NCBI GenBank assembly: GCA_021158305.1
Contig: JAGGUU010000115.1
Coordinates: 1 to 10,291 of the forward strand
Source of the DNA: Candidatus Bathyarchaeota archaeon
Lineage (GTDB): Archaea > Thermoproteota > Bathyarchaeia > Bathyarchaeales > DTEX01
Direction of reading: 5' to 3'
DNA: 10,291 nucleotides
The position numbers were made by a program, and so were the translations under genes. Positions 1 to 5,446 of this stretch are shown piece after piece (positions within the stretch are counted from its first letter, which is position 1; each line of letters starts with the position of its first letter). Under the pieces are notes generated by a model. The model made no database searches, was not told the DNA's origin, and worked only from the letters and a program-made list of their open reading frames with translations.

Positions 1-422
1 AAGTATGGATTCCTCTCGAGGAAAACTTTGGAACAGCATATGAAGGGCTAGAAAAAGCAACAATGGAGGGAGCTAAACCTCTCATAGAAGCTGGCTTATC
101 TAGTAGAATCGCCGAAGCATTAACGAAAATAGCGAAAGAAAAGATTAGAATAACAAATGTGAAGGTCCAAGGAATATTAAATGTTTCCTGCAGAAAACCT
201 GATGGTGTTCTCAGAATAAAGAAGGCTTTTGCTGAGGCTGAGAAGGTGAAGATTCCGAATGGATCAAGCAAGAGAATCTATGTCGTCTCTCCTCCCCGAT
301 ATAGAATTGAGGTGATTGCTCGAGACTATAAGACAGCCAATGCCATATTTCAGAAAATTACGGATGCGATTACGCAGGGCATAAAAAGACTCGGAGGAGA
401 AGGGAAGTTAGAGAGAGGATAA
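1..422 (+). CDS. eif2a: Translation initiation factor aIF2 subunit alpha, C-terminal part (5' end outside window)
   Basis: The frame is open from the left edge (first full codon at 3, reading VWIPLEENFGTAYEGLEKAT) to the TAA at 420-422, giving about 139 residues. The ATG at 63 is an internal Met, not the start, because family-like sequence continues upstream of it. The visible part covers the end of the helical middle domain and the C-terminal alpha-beta domain of aIF2 alpha, with the motifs ITNVKVQGILNVSC and PRYRIEVIARDYKTA typical of that domain. In the family, the alpha subunit joins gamma and beta in the heterotrimer that delivers Met-tRNAi to the small ribosomal subunit; the alpha C-terminal domain contacts gamma and tRNA. 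Nop10 begins 6 nt after the stop, the usual archaeal aIF2 alpha-Nop10 arrangement. Identification is by recalled family motifs, not by a search. Confidence 0.93.
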   Translation, partial: VWIPLEENFGTAYEGLEKATMEGAKPLIEAGLSSRIAEALTKIAKEKIRITNVKVQGILNVSCRKPDGVLRIKKAFAEAEKVKIPNGSSKRIYVVSPPRYRIEVIARDYKTANAIFQKITDAITQGIKRLGGEGKLERG

Positions 423-428
423 AGACGG

Positions 429-593
429 ATGGGCTGGCTATTGCGTAAGTGTTCACGGTGCAAAGAATATACGATCAAGAAGGATAGATGTCCCCGCTGT
501 GGAGGATCCACATATATACCTCACCCAGCTAAGTTTTCACCAGACGATAAATACGCCGTGTATAAAGGTATGATGAGGCAAGAAACCATATGA
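429..593 (+). CDS. nop10: Nop10, H/ACA ribonucleoprotein subunit (54 aa)
   Basis: A 54-residue protein starting at ATG 429 (MGWLLRKCSRCKEYT) and ending at TGA 591-593. It has the Nop10 zinc ribbon, with C8-x2-C11 and C21-x2-C24, followed by the characteristic basic HPAKFSPDDKYAVYK segment that in the family packs against the Cbf5 pseudouridine synthase. Nop10 is a core part of archaeal H/ACA RNPs, which guide pseudouridylation of rRNA, and also supports guide-independent Cbf5 activity. The length is normal for archaeal Nop10 (about 55-60 aa). It lies 6 nt after the aIF2 alpha stop with a weak GAGG upstream (around 414-417), and its last codons overlap the PAC2 gene start as ATGA (590-593), so translational coupling is likely. 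It is short enough to be missed by length-filtered ORF calling. Confidence 0.95.
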   Translation: MGWLLRKCSRCKEYTIKKDRCPRCGGSTYIPHPAKFSPDDKYAVYKGMMRQETI

Positions 594-1363
594 GAGAGAC
601 AACGATCTTCGAATATAAAAAGATAAAGCCTGATAAGGCTGTTTTGATAGAGGGGCTTCCAGGACTTGGACTAGTGGGAAAAATCGCTTCAGAATATCTT
701 ATTAAGCAATTAAATGCGGTGAAGATCGCCGAGCTCTACTCGCCCCATTTCCCATATTATGTTATGATTGATGAAAAAGGGAAACTTAACCTTCTCAAGC
801 TAGAATTTTATTATTGGCAAAACAGCAGAGAAGGCCAAGATCTCATTTTACTAACGGGAGACTGCCAAGCTCAGACAGTTGAAGGCCAGTATGAAGTAGC
901 TGACGCTATTCTTGACTATGTAGAAGAGAAAAATGTAAAGCTAGTAATAACACTAGGCGGATACCGAAGGGAGGCAAGAGACGAGCCTCAAATCTTCGCG
1001 TCCGCGACGAGCCGAGAACTTCTTGAAACAGTTATAAGGTTAGGGGCCAAAAGCAATTTTTCCGGAAGTCCCATAATAGGAATCGCCGGAATACTCGTTG
1101 GATTGGCGAAGTTTAGAGGAATAGATGCACTTTGCCTATTAGCAGAGACCTATGGACATAGGCCAGATCCTAAAGCCTCAAAGAGTCTCCTGAGTCTCCT
1201 TTCAAAAATGTTACGATTCGAGATTGATTTTCTGGATTTGGAGAGAGAAATATCGAGGTATGAGGAACTCGAGAAGAAGATAAGAAAAATACAGGAGCAG
1301 AGAATCATAGAGGGAAGAAGACAAAGAACTGAAGATACAGAGAAAATTTTTTATATAGGCTAA
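590..1363 (+). CDS. PAC2-family proteasome assembly chaperone homologue (PbaA/PbaB-like)
   Basis: 257 residues. The N-terminal region has the PAC2-family signature AVLIEGLPGLGLVGKIASEYL (split here: GLPGLGLVGK at about 22-31), then the conserved HFPYYVMI and LILLTGDCQ strands, TLGGY, and SPIIGIAGILVGLA. The last 45 residues are a charged, probably coiled-coil helix rich in E, K and R. Archaeal PAC2 proteins form homo-oligomers; characterised members (PbaA, PbaB) bind the 20S proteasome through C-terminal motifs, and PbaB acts as an activator or chaperone. This C-terminus ends F254-Y255-I256-G257, so the Tyr is one position further from the end than in a canonical HbYX tail. Start ATG 590 overlaps the Nop10 stop. 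The order aIF2 alpha-Nop10-PAC2 is common in archaea. Family assignment is strong; proteasome binding by this protein is inferred. Confidence 0.88.
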   Translation: MRETTIFEYKKIKPDKAVLIEGLPGLGLVGKIASEYLIKQLNAVKIAELYSPHFPYYVMIDEKGKLNLLKLEFYYWQNSREGQDLILLTGDCQAQTVEGQYEVADAILDYVEEKNVKLVITLGGYRREARDEPQIFASATSRELLETVIRLGAKSNFSGSPIIGIAGILVGLAKFRGIDALCLLAETYGHRPDPKASKSLLSLLSKMLRFEIDFLDLEREISRYEELEKKIRKIQEQRIIEGRRQRTEDTEKIFYIG

Positions 1364-1380
1364 AAGACCGGAACCTAGAC

Positions 1381-1926
1381 TTACACTACAAAGGTTTCAT
1401 GAGGCTTCTGATACTTCTTTAAGATCTTCTTGATCTCTTCCAAGTCGCGAATAGTATGATTTACAGCGCTGATATGCGAGTTAACCATTTCAGTGATTTC
1501 GGATTTCGTGATCGCCTCCATTAAGTCATCCTCAATCTGCTCAATTATTAAATCCGTTAGGTCGCTTCTTCGATTAATATTCTTCAAGCTCTCCAAGATT
1601 TTTCTCCGCTTCTCTTCAACAGACGGGTTTGGGAGTTTACCCGCACTTACCTTGTCAGCTATCTCTTGAACAATCTCTTCGGCAGAGAGTGGGATTGATA
1701 GCCTCGCAGCTACTTCTCCTCTAGGAGTTAAGAATATGAGCGTCGGGACTATGTTAACTTCATAAAGTTGGGCTAACTCCTCATTTCTAGGATCGTCAAC
1801 ATTGATTAAATGTATGTTTATGTCTCTTCTTTTCTGGGAGATTTTCTTACTGACATTTGAAAGTTCATTCTCATCTTCTTGCAGGTCAGAATAGAAATAG
1901 ATTATCTCAACTTTTTTATCATGCAA
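1381..1926 (-). CDS. Thioredoxin-fold protein lacking cysteines, with helical C-terminal domain
   Basis: 181 residues, TTG start at 1926. No alternative in-frame start lies between it and the upstream stop, and GGTGA at 1934-1938 sits 7 nt away as ribosome binding site; a GGAGG also abuts the TTG. Residues 5-95 look like a thioredoxin fold: strand VEIIYFYSD, then INVDDPRNEELAQLYEVNIVPT with the cis-Pro-like P61, then strand LIFLTPRGEVAA. The usual CxxC site (after YFYSD) is replaced by LQED, and the whole protein contains no Cys, so it cannot be a thiol-disulfide oxidoreductase. Residues about 100-175 are charged and predicted helical, with no domain I recognise. It follows EF-1 alpha by 71 nt on the same strand and converges with the PAC2 gene. 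A binding or chaperone role is possible but unproven. Confidence 0.8.
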   Translation of the reverse strand: MHDKKVEIIYFYSDLQEDENELSNVSKKISQKRRDINIHLINVDDPRNEELAQLYEVNIVPTLIFLTPRGEVAARLSIPLSAEEIVQEIADKVSAGKLPNPSVEEKRRKILESLKNINRRSDLTDLIIEQIEDDLMEAITKSEITEMVNSHISAVNHTIRDLEEIKKILKKYQKPHETFVV

Positions 1927-1954
1927 CCTCCTCTCACCACTTTGAAGTTATGAG

Positions 1955-1963
1955 AAAAAATAA
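1955..1963 (-). terminator. T-rich stretch after EF-1 alpha, candidate terminator
   Basis: On the minus strand this reads TTATTTTTT, about 35 nt after the EF-1 alpha stop. Archaeal RNA polymerase terminates at short T-runs without requiring a hairpin, so this could end the EF-1 alpha transcript. The same stretch lies about 30 nt upstream of the TTG of the thioredoxin-like gene and could instead be that gene's TATA-like element; the sequence cannot separate these two readings. Confidence 0.3.
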
Positions 1964-1997
1964 GGATGCGTTTGTTTTGGCATCACTGCATATTTTT

Positions 1998-3299
1998 CTA
2001 TGCTTTTACAGTGATTTCTCTGACAATACCAGCAGCGATTGTTGTTCCCATATCTCGTATGGCGAATCTGCCTAGTTCTGGAAACTCAGTATAAGTTTCG
2101 ATTGCTATTGGACGTAAAGGCTGGAACCTTACGAGAGCACTATCTCCAGTCTTAAGAAACGCTGGGTTTTCTTCTACTGTTTGCCCAGTACGTGGATCAA
2201 TCTTCTTTAATAGCTCAGCAAATCTGCAGGCAACTTGCGCTGTGTGAGCGTGGAGAACCGGAGTATACCCAGCAGCTATAGCCGTTGGATGATGGATCAC
2301 GATTATCTGTCCTATGAATTCTTTGGCAACTGTCGGTGGATTATCTACGTGACCAGCAACATCGCCTCTTCTTATATCCTTCTTTGATATTCCTCTAACA
2401 TTGAAGCCAATGTTATCTCCAGGTTCAGCCTTCGGTATCCTCACATGGTGAGTCTCGATAGACTTTACCTCGCCTACTTTCTTCGCCGGCATAAAGATTA
2501 TTTTGTCACCTTCTTTCAAAACTCCTGTTTCAACGCGGCCTACTGGAACTGTTCCCACACCAGTAATTGTGTAGACATCCTGTATTGGAATTCGCAGAGG
2601 TTTGTCGATTGGTTTTGGAGGTATCTCGAATGAGTCTAAAGCTTCATAGAGCGTCGGCCCCTTATACCATGGCATTTTATCACTCTTCTTTACTAGGTTG
2701 TCTCCGGTCCATCCGGATGTAGGAACAAAGTGTATCTTATCGACGTTGTAGCCAACCAGCTTGAGCATCCTAGATATCTCTTTTTTAATCTCCTCGTAGC
2801 GTTCTTGACTCCAGTTTACTGAAGGATCGTCCATCTTGTTTACTGCTACAACAAGCTGTTTTACTCCGAGAGTAAATGCCAAGAATGCATGTTCTCTTGT
2901 TTGTCCTCCAGGACCTATGCCAGCTTCGAATTCTCCCTTCTTCGCTGAGACAAAGAGCACAGCAGCATCTGCCTGGCTAGCTCCAGTGATCATGTTTTTC
3001 ACGAAGTCTCTGTGGCCGGGAGCATCGATTATTGTGAAGAAGAAGCGAGGTGTCTCAAATTTTAGGAATCGCAGATCTATCGTTAAACCTCTTTCCCTCT
3101 CCTCCTTCAAAGAGTCGAGGACCCATGCGTACTTGAAGGTTTCCTTACCTAGCCTCGCAGCCTCTTCTTCGTATTGCCTGATCGTTCTTTCATCTATTGC
3201 CCCCGCCAGATATAGTAGATGACCCATTGTTGTGGATTTTCCATGGTCCACGTGTCCAATGATCACCAGGTTCAGATGAGGCTTTTCTTCCTTGCTCAT
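1998..3299 (-). CDS. tuf: Translation elongation factor EF-1 alpha (archaeal EF-Tu equivalent)
   Basis: 433 residues, a complete EF-1 alpha of usual archaeal length. GTPase motifs are intact: P-loop GHVDHGKST (15-23), switch I ERERGLTID with T73, DAPGH (92-96), NKMD (154-157) and TSGWTGDN (194-201). Domains II (about 232-320) and III (about 325-433) follow, including the conserved GVGTVPVGRVETG and GYTPVLHAHTAQVACRF stretches. It delivers aminoacyl-tRNA to the ribosomal A site. Between G3 and G4 it has the longer eocyte-type segment GEFEAGIGPGGQ (122-133), typical of crenarchaeal-type archaea and eukaryotes. Start ATG 3299 has a strong GGAGG 7 nt upstream (3307-3311) and a TATA-like box further up. 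No rps10 gene follows, unlike many archaea; a thioredoxin-fold gene does. Confidence 0.98.
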   Translation of the reverse strand: MSKEEKPHLNLVIIGHVDHGKSTTMGHLLYLAGAIDERTIRQYEEEAARLGKETFKYAWVLDSLKEERERGLTIDLRFLKFETPRFFFTIIDAPGHRDFVKNMITGASQADAAVLFVSAKKGEFEAGIGPGGQTREHAFLAFTLGVKQLVVAVNKMDDPSVNWSQERYEEIKKEISRMLKLVGYNVDKIHFVPTSGWTGDNLVKKSDKMPWYKGPTLYEALDSFEIPPKPIDKPLRIPIQDVYTITGVGTVPVGRVETGVLKEGDKIIFMPAKKVGEVKSIETHHVRIPKAEPGDNIGFNVRGISKKDIRRGDVAGHVDNPPTVAKEFIGQIIVIHHPTAIAAGYTPVLHAHTAQVACRFAELLKKIDPRTGQTVEENPAFLKTGDSALVRFQPLRPIAIETYTEFPELGRFAIRDMGTTIAAGIVREITVKA

Positions 3300-3306
3300 T
3301 TCTTAT

Positions 3307-3311
3307 CCTCC
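3307..3311 (-). promoter_or_regulatory. Strong Shine-Dalgarno site for EF-1 alpha
   Basis: GGAGG on the minus strand, separated from the EF-1 alpha ATG by 7 nt (ATAAGAA). It fits the archaeal 16S anti-SD (CACCUCC) well, is the clearest ribosome binding site in the window, and fixes the start at 3299. Confidence 0.75.
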
Positions 3312-3363
3312 AGTTTAATTCCATCCTTTTTATTGAGATTCGGTTAAACATCAGCTCAATCCG

Positions 3364-3372
3364 TTATTTTAA
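3364..3372 (-). promoter_or_regulatory. TATA-like box upstream of EF-1 alpha
   Basis: TTAAAATAA on the minus strand. If transcription starts about 25 nt downstream, near 3343, the leader would be about 43 nt and would contain the GGAGG site. This lies in the 166-nt gap between the MscS-like gene and EF-1 alpha, which otherwise holds no recognisable gene. No transcript evidence exists here. Confidence 0.4.
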
Positions 3373-3465
3373 GTTATCGCTGAGTGAAACTAACATGCAA
3401 AACATTTTCCTCAGAAAATAAGATCGTATCCTCTTTCCTTCCTTAGCTATAAAGAGTTGAATTGT

Positions 3466-4125
3466 TTATTTTCGGATATTAGAGGATTTCTTCTTCTTGA
3501 ATATCTGTGTTATGACTTTTCCGCTAGGTATTAGAATCTCTTCTTCTCCAGTATCTAGAACGAGATGCATCAGTCGGATTTCCTTAACTCTTCCCGTCTG
3601 ACCAGCTATGGTTATGACATCTCCGTAGGAGAATGGTCGCGTGATGAGAAGGAAGACTCCGGCGATTACATGCGTCAAAACGGTTTGAGAAGCGAATCCT
3701 ATAACCATCCCTCCGAAGGAACCCATCGTCAGCGCTGCGGCTGGACTTACGTTAAACATCGATCCGACCAATCCTAGCAACATCGCTATTCCGGAGATTT
3801 TTGTTATACTTTTAATCATCGCAGCTGTTGGGCGATCAGAAACTCTTAAAGCGTAAGTGTAGACTATCATGCATATTGCATTAAGTGCGCAGTATCCGAA
3901 TATGAAGACAAGTGCCGCCCGTGCATATATAAGAAACGGTTTTAAAACCATGAGGCTCTCTTTATAAGGTTGCAAAAATGACGGAATCTCCGTGAATGGA
4001 GCTTCTCCAAACACAAAATTGATGAGCGAGAGAGAAATTATGAGAACCGTTATGTAAAAAGCAGTCTTGAAACTTCCTCTTCGTATACTTCGAATCTTCT
4101 CATTTATGTTATTCGCACTTAACAT
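3466..4125 (-). CDS. Short MscS-family mechanosensitive-type channel lacking the C-terminal cage domain
   Basis: Called at ATG 4125 (219 aa, MLSANNINEKI) because AGGTG lies 8 nt upstream. An upstream ATG at 4185 would add 20 residues (MIFHKCYLHV...) but has no ribosome binding site. Hydrophobic segments lie at about 20-40, 65-92 and 107-125, followed by the Gly/Ala-rich pore helix of MscS (GSFGGMVIGFASQTVLTHVIAG, about residues 136-157) and RPFSYGDVITIAGQTGRV, the hinge into the MscS beta domain. The protein then stops soon after EILIPSGKVITQIF with a basic tail (KKKKSSNIRK). The alpha-beta domain that completes the cytoplasmic vestibule in E. coli MscS is absent. No MscS-like continuation is visible past the stop, so it looks naturally short. 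Short MscS-like proteins occur in archaea; gating and ion selectivity are unknown. Confidence 0.85.
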   Translation of the reverse strand: MLSANNINEKIRSIRRGSFKTAFYITVLIISLSLINFVFGEAPFTEIPSFLQPYKESLMVLKPFLIYARAALVFIFGYCALNAICMIVYTYALRVSDRPTAAMIKSITKISGIAMLLGLVGSMFNVSPAAALTMGSFGGMVIGFASQTVLTHVIAGVFLLITRPFSYGDVITIAGQTGRVKEIRLMHLVLDTGEEEILIPSGKVITQIFKKKKSSNIRK

Positions 4126-4251
4126 TTTGATAGCACCTTGATAGTATGGAAGAAAAACGTGTAGATAACACTTATGAAAGATCATAAACTCTAAATTAAG
4201 GTTAAACCGAAAAGATGTAATAGCATATTAACTGATTCAACAATCTTCTCG

Positions 4252-4686
4252 CTAGGCCATGAAGAATGCATACTTTAGAATCTTGCGTACTTCGCTTTCG
4301 ACGTATCCCTCAAGGTTTCTTGCAATATCGAGGGCTGAGATGACACCGTAAAGAATGCCTTTTCTCACAACAGCTAATCTTCGAATTTTATGTTTCTCCA
4401 TAATCTTCGCGGCTGTTACTAAATCTGCGTCTGGGTCAACCTCGATTAATGGAGTAGACATTATCTCTCCGACTTTAACTTTTCTTGGATTAAGCCCCTT
4501 CGCAACAACCTTATAAGTGACGTCTCTTTCAGTCACCATTCCGACTGGTCTACATTGCCTAAGAACTATCACACAGCCTTTCCCTTTCTCGCTCATCTTA
4601 GCCGCGGCTTCGGTAACGGAAGTATTCTCATCGACCGTAACGATCTCTTCATCCATAGCCTCTGATACTTTCAAAATTCCCACCAT
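4252..4686 (-). CDS. Two-CBS-domain protein
   Basis: 144 residues made almost entirely of a tandem CBS pair (Bateman module): CBS1 at about 6-62 (VSEAMDEEIVTVDE ... PVGMVTERDVTYKV) and CBS2 at about 71-127 (VGEIMSTPLIEVDP ... LYGVISALDIARN). Such modules bind adenosine-type ligands (AMP, ATP, SAM) at the cleft between repeats and act as sensors. There is no attached catalytic or DNA-binding domain, so this is a stand-alone CBS protein with unknown partner. Start ATG 4686 has no ribosome binding site but lies about 37 nt from a clear TATA box, suggesting a very short leader. The short MscS-like channel gene lies just downstream on the same strand (126 nt to its preferred start). A regulatory link is conceivable, but the sequence gives no direct support. 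Confidence 0.92.
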   Translation of the reverse strand: MVGILKVSEAMDEEIVTVDENTSVTEAAAKMSEKGKGCVIVLRQCRPVGMVTERDVTYKVVAKGLNPRKVKVGEIMSTPLIEVDPDADLVTAAKIMEKHKIRRLAVVRKGILYGVISALDIARNLEGYVESEVRKILKYAFFMA

Positions 4687-4717
4687 AACAGATAATATCT
4701 AATATTCTTGTAGAGAA

Positions 4718-4727
4718 ATATTTAAAT
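4718..4727 (-). promoter_or_regulatory. TATA box of the CBS-domain gene
   Basis: ATTTAAATAT on the minus strand, a close match to the archaeal TATA consensus, centred about 37 nt upstream of ATG 4686. The predicted transcription start would be near 4697, giving a leader of about 10 nt, consistent with the lack of any Shine-Dalgarno sequence. It lies in the 60-nt gap after the HAD-like gene, so the CBS gene appears to have its own promoter. Confidence 0.55.
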
Positions 4728-4746
4728 GGCTTTGCATATTCTCGCA

Positions 4747-5445
4747 CTATTCATCCAAGGACTTTAGGATGTCAAATATCTCCGTAAGGGAGTCTATTAC
4801 GTAATCGGCTACGCTTTCAACCTCCCTAGGCCTTTCAGCGAAGGAATCCCCCCTCCTAATCCTAACCGTTATATATCCAGCCCTATTGGCGTACAATATG
4901 CCCCTATTAGGCTTGCTACTCACATACATCGCTTCACCGGGTTTAACGTTCAGTCTCCGAGCCGCCTCAATGAACTCTTCAATTATGAACTCCTCTGACC
5001 CCATATCCTCCGATATTATAACCAAATGAAAGATGTGATCAACGCCCAACTGTATTAGCTTCTGCCATTCCTTAACCGATCTACCCTCAGCTATCACGCC
5101 GATCTTAAATCCTGAATCACGCAACTTAATAAGTGTTGGAATAGTATCGGCGTATGGCTTCAGGTAAGCCTTACTTGTCTCACGATAAGCTACAACTCCG
5201 GCTGCTATAACTCTCGGATTCCACCTCAAGCCTAGCCGCTCAAGCAGTCTATCGAAGTGCTTGGTATAATGGGGACCGTAATCTCTAATAATCTCCTCCA
5301 ACGCTTTATATCCAGCTTCCAAGTCGATTGGAAGACCAGCCTCATTCATAGCTCTAATAGCATTCAAACGCGCCATTCTCATTTGTAAAGAGGCGTCGTA
5401 AAGCGTATCTTCAATATCGAATGTTACCGCCTTCACTTTACCCAT
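4747..5445 (-). CDS. HAD-fold protein with degenerate catalytic motifs (probable pseudo-phosphatase)
   Basis: 232 residues, aligning by eye along its whole length with the archaeal HAD hydrolase family that begins KAVxFDLDDTLYD and contains ITDG, EKP and VGDxxxxD. Motif I is VTFDIEDTLYD: nucleophile D10 is kept but the acid/base D+2 is E12. Motif II Thr is A119 (VIAEG). Motif III Lys is E152 (GSEEFI where relatives have GVEKPD). Motif IV Asp pair is lost (VSSKPNRG, S177 and G182). The cap region (about 16-95) and Rossmann core remain intact without frameshift, so this is a maintained protein, not a decayed gene. Phosphatase activity seems unlikely; a binding or regulatory role is inference. 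Start ATG 5445 is 1 nt after the SIS gene stop, with GGTGA just upstream, in the TBP-SIS-HAD operon. Confidence 0.88.
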   Translation of the reverse strand: MGKVKAVTFDIEDTLYDASLQMRMARLNAIRAMNEAGLPIDLEAGYKALEEIIRDYGPHYTKHFDRLLERLGLRWNPRVIAAGVVAYRETSKAYLKPYADTIPTLIKLRDSGFKIGVIAEGRSVKEWQKLIQLGVDHIFHLVIISEDMGSEEFIIEEFIEAARRLNVKPGEAMYVSSKPNRGILYANRAGYITVRIRRGDSFAERPREVESVADYVIDSLTEIFDILKSLDE

Positions 5446-5446
5446 C

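Noticed and set aside
1346..1356. ATTTTTTATAT near the end of the PAC2 gene as a plus-strand terminator
   Set aside because: It lies inside the last codons, so termination there would remove the stop codon; the 17 nt between the convergent genes contain no T-run.
1857..2075. 72-codon plus-strand ORF spanning the gap between the thioredoxin-like and EF-1 alpha genes
   Set aside because: It is mostly antisense to two real genes, has low-complexity Ser/His/Cys composition, and lacks a ribosome binding site.
2836..3222. 128-codon plus-strand ORF
   Set aside because: It is antisense to the GTPase domain of EF-1 alpha; the opposite strand fully explains the sequence.
3300..3465. Possible tRNA or small RNA in the longest intergenic gap
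   Set aside because: No cloverleaf, B-box-like GGTTCGA motif or strong hairpin was seen; promoter and leader of EF-1 alpha account for the region.
4126..4185. 20-residue N-terminal extension of the MscS-like protein
   Set aside because: The ATG at 4185 has no ribosome binding site, while ATG 4125 has AGGTG at good spacing; kept only as an alternative.
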